A DNA stretch of 64,000 bases from Forficula auricularia (Eukaryota > Arthropoda > Insecta > Dermaptera > Forficulidae), in the NCBI GenBank assembly GCA_024734495.1, contig JALMQS010000099.1, positions 97,629,481 to 97,693,480 of the forward strand. Direction: 5' to 3'. How positions within the stretch are numbered: position 1 is the first letter of the stretch; each line of letters begins with the position of its first letter. Both the position numbers and the translations under genes were made by a program. This document shows positions 31,260-41,815 of the stretch, piece after piece. The notes under the pieces were generated by a model that saw nothing but the letters and a program-made list of their open reading frames with translations, made no database searches and had not been told where the DNA came from.

Positions 31260-31425
31260 CTCCCTTATTTCCCACATTGTTCGAAACGTCGTAATTGTAT
31301 TGTATTATTTGTTTTATTGATAACACAATTTACCAGTGTGATTTAAATGAAAATTTATTTTCTATTAAATTCAATCACAAAAATACATACAAGTTTTAAC
31401 AACTACAAATCTCAGATTATGATTT
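31260..31425. mobile_element. Family-I foldback, right half (copy 3)
   Basis: CGAAACGTCGTAATTGTATT, GTGTGATTTAAATGAAAATT and the unique flank AATCACAAAAATACATACAA follow the right arm of copies 1 and 2. The left arm is missing. Confidence 0.55.
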
Positions 31426-31544
31426 GTGACCATAAATCTTATAATTGTAATTATATATCCTATTCTTCTAATTTAGATATATCTTTAACATCTAGTAAAA
31501 GGTATAAAGTATAATTTTGTAGATATAGGTACAGTTCTTTTTAC

Positions 31545-31650
31545 CTGTCGGGCAGAGACAAGCCTCTTAAGCTCCCAAATATTGGCCTAGTGACACTTCA
31601 ATCTTTCGGGGTGTGTGTGTGTTTTGTTTAAATAATAATACCTACTTGAC
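31545..31650. repeat. Dispersed repeat R (copy 2)
   Basis: Direct match to 29697-29806. Confidence 0.6.
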
Positions 31651-32586
31651 AATGTCGGGACAAATATTAACAAATATTGGTTGAATGTCGTTTTTTATAA
31701 TAAATCCAAACCCCTCCCCCCACCAAAAAAATGAAAGAAAAATAAAGAAATCCCGAATTAAATTCATAAAAATGATAAGAATAATAAAATAAACAATAAT
31801 TTCCATATTTTATGTAAATATGATAAGATACAACTTGTTTTTTAAGCTGGTCAAGTCGCTTGTGCTTGTTGAGAAAACACAGCATGTGTCATAAATATTA
31901 ATACGTCCAAGTCAATACCAGCCAGCCAGAGAGAACGTAAATAAAAGGGCTTTTAATAAGGTGCGCAAATTCACCATAAGGGAGGGGGGTACAAAACGTG
32001 ATCGAAATTTGGCTAGGGACCTGGTGTTTTACGCAAAACAACTCGCTTTTTTAATGACAGACAAACAGACAACGCGCGTCGTTTGTTTTCTTTTCAAACA
32101 ATTCAATTTGAGATTATTTACATAAGTGAGCGGTAATTAGTAATTTACAAGCATTGGGAAATCTATTCGCATGATGTTATTTGGCGGCCATGCCATTGAA
32201 AACACATATATATCTAAATATATTAATTTTCCATTTAGGAATATTGTTCACCCAAATCCAATTGCTGCTTCTTTTATTTCAGTCCAACATTATTAATAGC
32301 AATAATATTGGTCCATTAGATATCCATACAAACACAAAAAAACCCTGTTTTGTTGTTATATTCGGAATGATATTAAAACGATTTTTATGAAAGGAACAAT
32401 AATAATACAAAACGTTAAAAGAATAACAAAAATCGAACAATATAACAATGTTGATATATTTAAAAAAATTAGAATTCTGATGATTAGGTGAATAATAATA
32501 AATATTAATCAAGAGCAGGGGTTGCATAACTGGCATGTATTCTTTCAGGTAGTTAAAAATAAAAATAAAAATTGAAGGGGACAATA
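31651..32586. other. AT-rich non-coding sequence
   Basis: A slightly GC-richer patch lies at 31960-32090. Frames at 32181-32390 and 32279-32584 are AT-driven and unrecognised. Confidence 0.45.
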
Positions 32587-32640
32587 AAAGAGTGTGTCTT
32601 ATCCCTAGAATTATAAATTTTATTTATAACCAGGCTATAG

Positions 32641-32820
32641 TTTCATCAGTCTATTAAAATTTATTCACAGAATTTCCTGTAAATCAATTGTAATAGACTG
32701 ATGAAGAGGGAAAAGCTCTCGAAACTATAGTCTCATCAGTCTATTAAAATTTATTCACAGAATTTCCTGTGAATCAATTGTAATATTCTGATGAAGAGGG
32801 AAAAGCTCTCGAAACTATAG
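32641..32820 (+). repeat. Two tandem 90-bp ribozyme units
   Basis: The units are almost identical (a few changes such as GTAAATC/GTGAATC and ATAGAC/ATATTC). Each holds a hairpin (TTCACAG-AATTTC-CTGTGAA) followed by a hammerhead core. This is the arrangement that self-cleavage would resolve into 90-nt monomers. Confidence 0.85.
32685..32745 (+). ncRNA. Hammerhead ribozyme core, tandem unit 1
   Basis: CTGATGA at 32698-32704, A, stem II GAGGG-AAAAG-CTCTC, GAAA at 32721-32724, stem III AC-TATA-GT, predicted cleavage after C 32732. The following TCATCAGTCTATTA is the exact complement of TAATAGACTGATGA, so an alternative pairing could mask box 1. Confidence 0.65.
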
Positions 32821-32840
32821 TCTCGTTATAAATAAAATTG
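32775..32840 (+). ncRNA. Hammerhead ribozyme core, tandem unit 2
   Basis: CTGATGA at 32788-32794, A, stem II GAGGG-AAAAG-CTCTC, GAAA at 32811-32814, AC-TATA-GT, predicted cleavage after C 32822. Downstream TCGTTATA can form a partly mismatched stem I with TAATATT. Confidence 0.65.
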
Positions 32841-32842
32841 AA

Positions 32843-34170
32843 AAAACAACAACAAATATTTGTTTATTTTTCCTATATCATCACATGCCTTAAAATCAGG
32901 CATAAACAGGAAATAATTTCTGCTGGCATACCTTTATTGGTACTCCAATATTACTAACCTAAATTTTCCCCCAAGTCTGTGTTGTGGAAATTTTTCTACG
33001 CGCCTAAAAATGAGAAATTTTCGGAGTTTTTTCAGTTTTTCTTGAATAGCTCTAAAACGGATTATCAAATCAAAAAGATATTTATTGAATAAATTAAAGC
33101 TCTTTAAATTACACGTAAAATGATAAAATTTTCATCTATTTAGGTTCAGTAGAACCGGTACTAGTGCCTGTCAAAAAACAACCCCCGGGATCACTTTTGA
33201 ATATCTCTAAAACTCGTACTTTTTTCGATTATTCCCCATTTTGACCATGAACGAGCACGTTTTCGATAAAGACCACTCTATACATTTTTAAACTAGATTA
33301 AATTTGCTACAATGTAAACAAATTTTCATCTTAATTGGATAATGGTAACCCGGGCCGCAATAAGGTTGAAGTTTCCAGTTTTTTGCAAAAAATCGCCTTC
33401 ATAAAATTGAAACCACTCATCCTAGAAACTTGATTTTTGTCTCATTCTCTAGTAAATTATGTTGACTTGAACGTTTACTTCGACCACTTTTTTAATAAAA
33501 CTGTTATATTTATATATGTTCAGCATTTTCCATTCATTTTGAGGAACGTAGAAAAATTTCCACAACACAGATTTGGGGGGAAAACTTAGGGTAGTAATTT
33601 TGGAGTACCAATAAAGGTATTCCAGCAATAAAATCTTTACCGGGAGCACGTTTTCATCAAATACATTTTTAAACTAGAAACTAGAAATCTTGTTTACTTG
33701 AACGTTTACTTGGCCCACTTTTTTGTTTATAGATATTCACCAATTTTATTCCGGAGATATTAAAAGTAAAAAATCTATTAAATTCTTCGTATTGGAAATA
33801 GACAAATATTTCGTGAGCAGATAATAACTTAAGACAGGGCCAAGGGTAGCAAGTAATTTGATTCAATTGGTATATATGTACCATATAATCTCATCTGCGG
33901 TTGTTCTTCTTTTTATCTATCCTCCCCTTTTTGGTAACTTTTTTTGTGTCACTTTTCCCCTCCACGTGAATCATCATCTATTGGCCTTATGACAGATGCC
34001 AATTGATCAACACCCCCCACCACGCCCGCCCTGTATATATACCAAACACCAATTTTGATACCATGAGAAATATTCGGACGTATTACTACGTATTATTATT
34101 ATGGTTTGAAAATAGAAATTCAATTGCTCTCTGTTCATAAGTCAGCTTAAATGATTTACCAACAATGTAG
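32843..34170. other. Moderately AT-rich sequence with an internal inverted copy
   Basis: 32960-33030 (TTCCCCCCAAGTCTGTGTTGTGG-like sequence) recurs inverted at 33530-33600 around CACAACACAGATTTGGGG. Together with GGCATACCTTTATTGGTACT and its complement near 33603 this makes a long-range inverted pair of about 680 bp span, probably an old foldback. No gene was recognised. Confidence 0.45.
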
Positions 34171-34172
34171 CC

Positions 34173-34208
<36 letters not shown>

Positions 34209-34300
34209 GGTGGCATCCAACAACTAGCGTCAAATATTTCCCCTCTGACCCCACAAGCACCCCGCCAATGCAAATCTGATCAATTGATATCTGTCACCGC
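34171..34300. repeat. (TA)n followed by ACAGGGTGG, possible element end
   Basis: A TA run (34176-34204) leads directly into ACAGGGTGGCATCC. A simple repeat joined to ACAGGGTG is a common end of insect retroelements in my experience, but no body could be delimited. Confidence 0.3.
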
Positions 34301-35004
34301 TGATCATACACAAAACATTGAAATTTACTAGATGAGAACAGAAATAATAGCAGAGATGTATTTATTTCCCCACCCCGAAAAGTATTTTTTCTCCCCACTC
34401 TCGCGCTCTTCATAATATTGACAGGAACATCATTAATCCTTTCCAAATTAAAAACGATAGTATTTTTATTTTGGAGAAAGTTTAAGGTGATCTCAAAGAA
34501 GATTTTTGATAAGTGGAAAAAAAAGTTTTTAAAAAATTCAATTTTCAAAATGTGTAAAAAAAGGAAAAAATAAAAAAAACAATTTCTCCAGAACTATTGG
34601 AGTTTTCTTCTTGAAATTTGGTTTTAAAAAATAATTTAAAACTTAGATGATTGATAACGGTGGTTTTTAAAAAATTCAAATTTCAAAGGGCTGAAACAAC
34701 AAAAAATCACTAAAATTACCTTTTCATCAAGTTTTATCGCAAAATCTCCGAAACTACTAGAAGTAAAGACATTAAAATTTCTACTTTTAAGATGATAATA
34801 CCTGCTAAAAACAATTTTTAAGCAGAGGGCGAGCTTACAGCTGGTTTATTGAATATATTCAAACATTTATCAGAAAATGAAAGAAAAATAAGACTCACAT
34901 ACCGAGGGTTCCGTAAATAATTTTATATTACTAACTAAAAGGCCAGTCGCTCCATATTTCGCTCACCCAGAGGGCGACAGGTAGTAGACAAATGATTATA
35001 TCTT
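34301..35004. other. AT-rich non-coding sequence
   Basis: An 84-codon minus frame (34294-34548) is Phe/Lys/Asn-rich with no domain. Nothing else was recognised. Confidence 0.45.
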
Positions 35005-35240
35005 TCAAAATAAATAATATATAAAATTTGTCATTGAAAAAGAGAAAATTAGAGAATTTATGAAATTTTTTCCATAGTTTTAGTCAAGTCATTTCTACAC
35101 GCCGACAGGTACAAAAATCTTATAAAAAAATGGACACTTTTGAGCTCTCCCACACTGACACTTTAAATCGAATAAAGTACAAAAAAATAGATCCAATTCT
35201 ACTTAAATAGATCTTAACAAGGATATCTCACACTCTAGTT
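35005..35240. repeat. Dispersed repeat N
   Basis: AGAGAATTTATGAAATTTTT, CATTTCTACACGCCGACAGG and TGGACACTTTTGAGCTCTC recur in recognisable form at 39120, 44455, 51480, 58075 and 61380, and in reverse at 7660 and 45080. It is an abundant, diverged family of unknown class. Confidence 0.6.
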
Positions 35241-35255
35241 TTGACCCTTTCAATT

Positions 35256-35415
35256 TATTAATAAAGTAAAGGGTGTGTAGATTCACAGTGAAAACTACAA
35301 AAACCTTAACATCTTCCCCAAATTCATACACTATTCACGGTGAAACTACACACCCTTTATTTTATTAATTAATATCATGTTTCACCTAAAACCTACACCA
35401 CTTTCTCTAAGTAAA
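35256..35415. mobile_element. Family-C foldback (copy 3), ribozyme lost
   Basis: Reverse orientation: AAAGTAAAGGGTGTGTAG and the outer flank TTTCACCTAAAACCTACACC are kept. The centre is reduced to about 45 bases and no CTGATGA or GAAAT box remains. Confidence 0.7.
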
Positions 35416-35631
35416 GCTTTCAATTTATTATTTTATTTAGTTTACGAACTACAATAATGCTCTCATAGTCATTTTAGCGAGATTAATAGGATCGCGATTT
35501 ACTTTTTAAAAATAACCCGAAAAAATTAAATAAAAAACAATACACCCCATAGGGCATTTTCATCGAAAACAAATTACAGTTGAAAACGGCGCATTTTTAT
35601 ATTCAGAAATCTTCATATTATGCATAGAGTA
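35416..35631. other. AT-rich non-coding sequence
   Basis: No feature was recognised. Confidence 0.45.
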
Positions 35632-35953
35632 ATATAGAGGGTAAGGTTCCATAAGCCAATGTATTTTAGCGTATACGAGTTACAGAGCTCTCTGGCGAGA
35701 CCAGGACGAGACTATTGGGGAATAAAATAGCGGGAGCCGCTCTTTTCGGGGCAAATTTTGGTGACATCACAAACAGATAACGGATGATTCAAAATATTTT
35801 ATCAAGAGTAAAAAAATGCGCTTATTTATTTATAACACAAAGGGTATGTATCTTTTATCTATGACAAAGAATTTGCATGTTCAAGAATTTTCGCCCTGCA
35901 GTCGCTAGAGAGCGCTTTTCGATATACGGTATCCTTCCACTCTATATTACTCT
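35632..35953. mobile_element. THAP-MITE, second copy (reverse orientation)
   Basis: The ends TAGAGTAATATAGAG match 4938-5455. Inside, CGTATACGAGTTACAGAGCT and GCGCTCTCTAGCGACTG-type sequence align to both sides of the first copy, but the THAP exon is absent. It is a different internal deletion of the same parent element. Confidence 0.75.
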
Positions 35954-36119
35954 AAATTAGGTATTTCAGATGTAAACTAACTCAAATTCATATTTTCCAA
36001 GCTGCATTCCTATACTTTCACTATGTGTAAGTGAAAAAAAAATAATAAAAGAACTTTAACTCTAAAATTATTATTAAGTTTATGAGCAGGCGCTCAAGCA
36101 CAAGAGGTGGATAGATGAA
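35954..36119. other. AT-rich sequence
   Basis: No feature was recognised. Confidence 0.45.
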
Positions 36120-36340
36120 ATAAAAATTTAAGCCCGAGAGTCATAAAGTGAAAAAAAGATTCATTATTATCCCCATGTTCTGTTCCCCTGCCCCCCCCCC
36201 TCCGGTCCCACCTGAGTATAAGTATTTAGAGTGGTTCAGGGACGTTGAAAGGAGTGTGCACGGGGTTCGAACGACGACCAACTGGTGGAAAGAACCGCGA
36301 CATATGGCATATATTCACTTCTCTCTCACTCTCTTTCCAG
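36120..36340. promoter_or_regulatory. GC-richer island, candidate regulatory element
   Basis: Contains a C-rich run and an unrepeated block near 36240-36305 with GGGGTTCGAACGACGACC, which resembles a B box but lacks tRNA-like arms. The frame at 36148-36354 spans it and has no domain. Confidence 0.2.
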
Positions 36341-37440
36341 CACAAAATATATAACAAAAAAAACAACAAAATAACAAAGTTGAACAATTATGGATAAATT
36401 AATCCAACTTTCCATTTAAAGAGAGAGAGAGAATAAAAACAACTAAAACAAAAAAAGGTTGTTTTTTTAGAATAAAGTTAGATAAAGTTTCGATGTGAGT
36501 TTTCTCTCTTTTCATGGTTTTTTGGATAAGAATCGGAGAGTAGTTTGGCGACACACACATATACACACACACTTTTGAGTTTCAAACTAAACTAAACTAA
36601 TCTTCAAGTTGAGCTTTATCAATTGTACCGGATTTTTTTTTTTAATTAGATAACTTAAGTCTGCGAATTCTAACTATTCTACTTTGAATAATTTAAAGTT
36701 TGGAAATGTTTATGTTGAATTTTGAATAAAAAGAAAAAAAGAAATATATAAATTACATAGTTGGTATATATACCGTATAATTAAAGTTTTGTCTGTACAT
36801 TGATCCAAATCGCCAAAAATTTTGGAAGCACACGTTTCAAGCAAAGATATGAAAGAAACCCCCCCCCCTCAACAAAATTCTTGTCTGTCTGTCTGTCTGT
36901 TTTTCGCCTGTCCGAGCAAATTTTGATCTCAATTGGTATAAAAACGACTGGAGGTATTTTTATGAAATTTCTTATTTGGATCAAATATCATCTAACTTAA
37001 AATGATAGCTATAGAACATTTTGATATTTTGACCCCAAAAGGGATTGAGGGGGGTAGATTCAGTAATAGAAATTATTAATTAACCATACTAAACTATTAA
37101 TTCTACAGCAAATACTATCAGAAGCAAAGTTGTAGAGCATGTGATTTCTGACAACTTTTGTTTAAAGAAATATACCAGGGTTTTTAAAACTATTTAGGGT
37201 CACGTAACTAAATTTTGGGCTCGCAAAACATAAAATGACAATGATAATTAAAAAATTATAATAGTCAGGGGCCAAAAATTAATTAAAAAATAAATAAATA
37301 AAACTTAGTGAATTCTAACTATATCTGTCATTATATATAGTCGCTGGAGCAGCGAGCGATGCTCGGTAACCTTTTGCCTCTAAATAGCTTAAGTTCCAAA
37401 TTTCAAGGCTCTTCGAATTTCCAAAGACGAGATATGGACG
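36341..37440. other. AT-rich sequence with simple repeats
   Basis: GA, AC and CTGT tracts (36420-36433, 36552-36571, 36884-36901). The region 36800-36990 looks like an old repeat. No gene was recognised. Confidence 0.45.
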
Positions 37441-37469
37441 ATTAAAATATTTATTTTGCGACATGACTA

Positions 37470-37590
37470 ATTTACAACCCCTTCCTTTATTTCAATCGGA
37501 TTAAAATTTATACACGACTAATAACTCATGAGACTTGATAAGCACACCAATTTTTAGCGAAATTGTTACAGCCGTTTTCGAGAAACCGAT
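37470..37590. repeat. Dispersed repeat O (copy 2, reversed)
   Basis: CCTTCCTTTATTTCAATCGG and ATTAAAATTTATACACGA are the complement of the sequence at 27690-27815. Confidence 0.6.
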
Positions 37591-38812
37591 TATATATATA
37601 TACACAAGAATTGCTCGTTTAATATAATAAGATTCAAAGAGAAGTTTCGACTGAAATCACCTAGAATGAATATTTTTCATGAGAAAATCAAACGTTGAAC
37701 GTTTCGACAAATAATTTTGGAACCGCTTACAAATGATATGTAGAAAGTTTAAATATACCTAAATTATTCAAAGTAATTTCTTTTGTATCAAGTCTTGTAA
37801 TTTAAATGGTCCAAAATTATTGTACATTAAAGGGTTAGTTGACCCTAAAGATAGTATTTTAAAAATGAAAAGAAAATTCAAATTCAGTGTAAAGATTTAT
37901 CAGATGACTACATCGTAGTTTACTAATCTCATTTTCTACTTAAAATTGTAATTATATGTTTCGCAAACTTATACAATGGATAAGCTTAGTATTTATTTTA
38001 TATCTCAACAAATATGAGTCTATTAAATACGTCATCTATAATCAAAAGAGAAAAAAACAAGGAAATATGCAATTATTATTATTCGTTTTCTTAAAAAATA
38101 TTTACGAAAAAATTTCAGCAATTGTTTTCACACAAATAAGCACATAAACAAAAATAAATAAATAAATAAGTAACTAATAAAATTGCCTATAAAAGTAGAA
38201 AGAGAGAAATTAAGTTTCGAGTAAAACTAAGTACTATTATAAAATAAATATCAACGTACAAATAAAAAAAAATGAATAAATAAATAAAGTTCAATTATAA
38301 AATTGTTTGAAAAATACTTTTTTTTATTATAATTCTTCTATTTTTATAAAATTTAGTCATTTTCGGAGAGTGTGTGCATATATAGTATAATCTAAGAGGA
38401 AAAAAAGACAAGTAAATATTCAAAGTCGTAGTCGATGTTTTTATCTAAATGTCAAAAGTTAGAAAGTTTGAGAGAGGGAAAAATATATATACCTACATAT
38501 ATATATATAATAAAGGGAGCGATAGCGTAAAGTTATTTTGACAATGGGAACGAAAATAAATCAATATTTATTGCAGATTCTAATTTGTATACCAAGGCGA
38601 GAAAATAGATATAAGCTATAAGCTGAATAAGTAAACAATATATGTGAGAGTCTTGCCTTTTTACAAGGCCTAGAAAATAACTTTTACTTATGGTAAACTC
38701 AATATAATAAAAAATAATCATATTATAATGGATAAAAAATTAAATAACATTATTATATGAATAATTTACTATTAATAATGGATAAAAGAGAAGAAACGAC
38801 GAGTTGGTATAA
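37591..38812. other. AT-rich non-coding sequence
   Basis: Frames at 37956-38147 and 38533-38721 are AT-driven. No element was recognised. Confidence 0.45.
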
Positions 38813-38814
38813 CC

Positions 38815-38926
38815 CCGGTAGCATATTTGATCTAGAAGAGATTTCAGGATATTTTTAGAGATCTTAAAGACATTTTAAAGACAATAAGAGCTGGATAAGA
38901 CATCTTCTAGACCGAGTGTGCTATCA
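38815..38926. mobile_element. Short TIR element (about 112 bp)
   Basis: The inverted ends CGGTAGCATATTTGATCTAG and complement of CTAGACCGAGTGTGCTATC enclose an A/T-rich middle. The outermost CC(C/T)(A/G)GTAGCA resembles the palindromic element at 53120-53233. Confidence 0.6.
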
Positions 38927-39577
38927 AGGAAGTTTTAATTCTGAATTTTGAATCTCACATATGCTAATTCATTTGACTTAAACAAAAAAAAAAATGTTTT
39001 TAGTATTTTTATTATAATTATTATTTGTTATCCTACATTTTTAAAAAATTTAATTTTAATATTAAATTAAATAAACTAAGTAAATGTAAGTCGAACTCGC
39101 ATATAGAGTGGGATCTATGGCTTTTATATATTTCAAAATATTTGATATATCAAATTAGTTCATATTTATCGTTGATAAGGAGAGAATGAGTTAATTTGTG
39201 GAATTTATTTTTTTATTTTCCATTAGTAAACGTCGAAAAGTCCTACAAATATCACCTAAAAATATTTAATTTTAAGTTCAATCGGAACGGTCATTCAAAA
39301 TGAATTAAATAAAATAAATAAATAAACTAGCATAGCTCTAGTTAACTGGATTTTTAATGGGACACCATTTTTTATTTTCGACCCTATAAAAATTCAAATT
39401 ATTCTATAATAATCATCATACTAAATTTTTAGTAATTTTAATTTGATATCCCATGTATAATAATTAATAAAAAATTTTACTATTCACGATTTTAAAAATT
39501 ATGTAGATATTAGTTCATATTGTAAGTCTGGCACTTGGGTTCGATCTATGTTATAGGCTTTAGTCAACAAACAAAAG
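38927..39577. other. AT-rich sequence with repeat N
   Basis: 39120-39360 carries a diverged N copy (TTATCGTTGATAAGGAGAGA). No gene was recognised. Confidence 0.45.
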
Positions 39578-39960
39578 CCCAGATTAATACTACAATAAAA
39601 CAAATTTGCCTATACTTAATCGGCTATTTGAACCCAAGAGAAATAAGAGATACAATATTTCTGATTAAAAAAGACTGATGATGAAAGTCAAACTTTCGAT
39701 ACTATAGTCTCTAGCAAATAATATAGAATATATAATACATATTTACATTCGTTATATATTTTATGTATGTATAATGTATATGAATAAATACAAATCTTTT
39801 ATATATATAAAAAAACCAATCATTAAAACAACTTCGAGGAGAATTTCTCCCTTTATCCATGGAATTTAATTAATTTTGTCAATGTACGTATATGTTTATT
39901 TGTATTATGCAGAGGACAACCTCATTGATTTCCCTTTATGGATCAAAACAAAATCTTTTC
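39578..39960 (+). mobile_element. J/K-family element with hammerhead core
   Basis: In order: a J arm (AATAAAACAAATTTGCCTAT to GAACCCAAGAGAAATA), a ribozyme core (39668-39720), an AT-rich body, then GCAGAGGACAACCTCATTGA. It is the most complete copy and links fragments seen separately at 10858, 23261 and 50640. Confidence 0.6.
39668..39720 (+). ncRNA. Hammerhead-like core (K family)
   Basis: CTGATGA at 39675-39681, T, 5-bp stem II GAAAG-TCAAA-CTTTC, then GATA for GAAA at 39698-39701, stem III AC-TATA-GT and C before TCT. The A-to-T change in the GAA box should impair cleavage. Confidence 0.5.
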
Positions 39961-40289
39961 AATTATATTATTTTTTTCTATAATTAAAATGTTTAGTTGT
40001 GTTTGTTTCTAATTATTTGAACTATAATCACTAAAATTGTTACTTTCAAAAAAATAAATAAATAAATAAAAATAATAAGTAGATATTTATAGTTTCTGAA
40101 TATAAATGAAAGAAAGAGCTTAAGGCTAATGGATGCAAACAAGCTCGCCAAGAGAATTAGAAGAAATGTTTACGAACGATACTGTATCGAAATATATAGT
40201 GGCTCTTTTATAATGAGACAAATGTATAAAGGCTCTATGTTTAAAAAAAAAAAATAAGCAATGCCGAATGAAGGAGTGTCACAGAAAAA
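39961..40289. other. AT-rich sequence
   Basis: No feature was recognised apart from A-rich simple sequence. Confidence 0.45.
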
Positions 40290-40500
40290 GAGAAGAAGAA
40301 GAGAGCGAGGGCTAACCAAATAATCAGCCGCAATTTATGTGACATTTTGGCGAATAATTCGCGGTTTATTTTCAATCGGCGGGGCGCCCATTACGACAGA
40401 CGGATACACGCAAGAAATGCATTTGCGCCCCCCCCCCGCACCCCACGGCTCATTAAGGCTGAGCGGGGTATTTTTGGAAATGTGCCGAATTATCATCAAG
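40290..40500. promoter_or_regulatory. GC-richer island, candidate enhancer
   Basis: Unrepeated, with TTTTCAATCGGCGGGGCGCC, CCATTACGAC, ATGCATTTGCG and CTCATTAAGGCTGAG, plus a C-run. Frames on both strands (40335-40547 minus, 40339-40590 plus) have no domain. Confidence 0.25.
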
Positions 40501-41205
40501 ACTTTTGAAAAAAGAGATATACTTTTTTTTTTTACTTTTACACACACTAAAGAAAGAGAAAAAAAATATTTGGTCTCGTATTTAATTTAAGATTTCTATT
40601 TTAGATGTTGATGAATTCATCGAATTAAAATATAATTTATAATTATTAAGAAAATTAGTTGATATATCGTGTGTATTTGTGAATTATTATAATCCTGAAT
40701 GAAATCAACTGTCGATTCCTTCTCTCTAGAAGTCACAAAGTGAAATTAACTTTTTTCATCTCGGAGATAGAAGCTTTCAAAGTTTCAGGACGCCGGCAGG
40801 CGATCTCAATACTTGACATTATATCGTATGTATATCATTACAAGATATCTATATATGTGAAAGTAAAAAGTATTGTTTTTTGCTTTGTATTTTCAAAACA
40901 TCTCAAAAACTACTAAAACTATTTTGATAAAAAAATTGAACGAATTCAAGGCGTTTCGGTATACAATAAAGCTTTGATTGGTAATCATTTATATTTTAAA
41001 AGATATTAATTATTTTTGAAAAAAGGAATATTTTTTTACACAAACTAAAGTGAAAAAAATATATATTCTGTTGTATTTAATTTTGAATTTCTATTTTAGA
41101 TGTTGATGAATCCAACATATTATAAAATAATAATTTATAATTATTAATAAAGATGGTCGATATATCGTGTGTATATGTGACGTATTGTAATCCTGAATGA
41201 AAAAA
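40500..41205. repeat. Two diverged direct copies, spacing about 497 bp
   Basis: ATTTCTATTTTAGATGTTGA near 40594 and 41091, with matching GATATATCGTGTGTAT and AATCCTGAATGAAA downstream, show a duplicated block of about 200 bp. Confidence 0.65.
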
Positions 41206-41207
41206 GT

Positions 41208-41400
41208 ATTAGATTTGTAGCTGTTAAAGTTTCTATTTTTGTGATTAATTTTATTAAAGGTTGAAATTTTGTATAAATCACATATAATTAATTATAACTA
41301 TTTATTGAATACCTACAACAAATAATACAATATAACTACGACGTTTCCATCAGCTTATTCATTGAATGTTCTCAACACACAGCCCGATTTTAGGTTGATT
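41208..41400. mobile_element. Family-I foldback, left half (copy 4)
   Basis: Unique flank TTTTTGTGATTAATTTTATT, then GTTGAAATTTTGTATAAATC and ACGACGTTTCCATCAGCTTA. The second arm is missing. Confidence 0.55.
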
Positions 41401-41565
41401 TAAGAATTTTTTTGCTTAGTATTTTTAAAATATTTCAAAAAACGGTTAAAGCTTTTGATAAAAAATAAGCTGACGTGTTCTGATGTGGCCATCCACTTGA
41501 CTTTACCATACAACCTGGCACCTCATTTATATTTAATATTTAATAAAATTATTTATAATCATGTA
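41401..41565. other. Non-coding sequence
   Basis: No feature was recognised. Confidence 0.4.
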
Positions 41566-41569
41566 GGGT

Positions 41570-41815
41570 GGGGGGGGGGGTTAGTTTTTGCATTTTTAGA
41601 CTCCTGGGACCCACTGATTATGTATACAAAATTTGGTTGAGTTTGGTAAATGGCAAAGATTTTCATTTTTTGACCCTCCGCCCCCCATTTTGGGCGGTTA
41701 GTTTTTGCATTTTTAGACTTCTGGGGGGTCCACTGATTATGTATACAAAATAAGGTTGAGTTTGCTCAAACCACCTAGATTTTTAATTTTTAACCCCCCC
41801 TCGACCCCCCTTAAT
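41570..41815. repeat. Tandem duplication, period 117 bp
   Basis: TTAGTTTTTGCATTTTTAGA begins at 41581 and 41698 and both units continue to CCACTGATTATGTATACAAA. G- and C-runs border the units. Frames at 41455-41640 and 41568-41753 overlap this repeat and are not genes. Confidence 0.85.

Larger units (their letters stand above)
32588..32842. mobile_element. G-family foldback containing a tandem ribozyme dimer
   Basis: The left arm AATTATAAATTTTATTTATA (32610-32629) is inverted relative to the right end TATAAATAAAATTG. Between them lie two head-to-tail units with an exact 90-bp period (32641-32730, 32731-32820). GTGTGTCTTATCCC near 32592 corresponds to the complement of the end of the insertion at 13378-13593. 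Confidence 0.75.

Noticed and set aside
36240..36310. tRNA-like B box GGGGTTCGAACGACG
   Set aside because: No A box at proper spacing and no cloverleaf arms.
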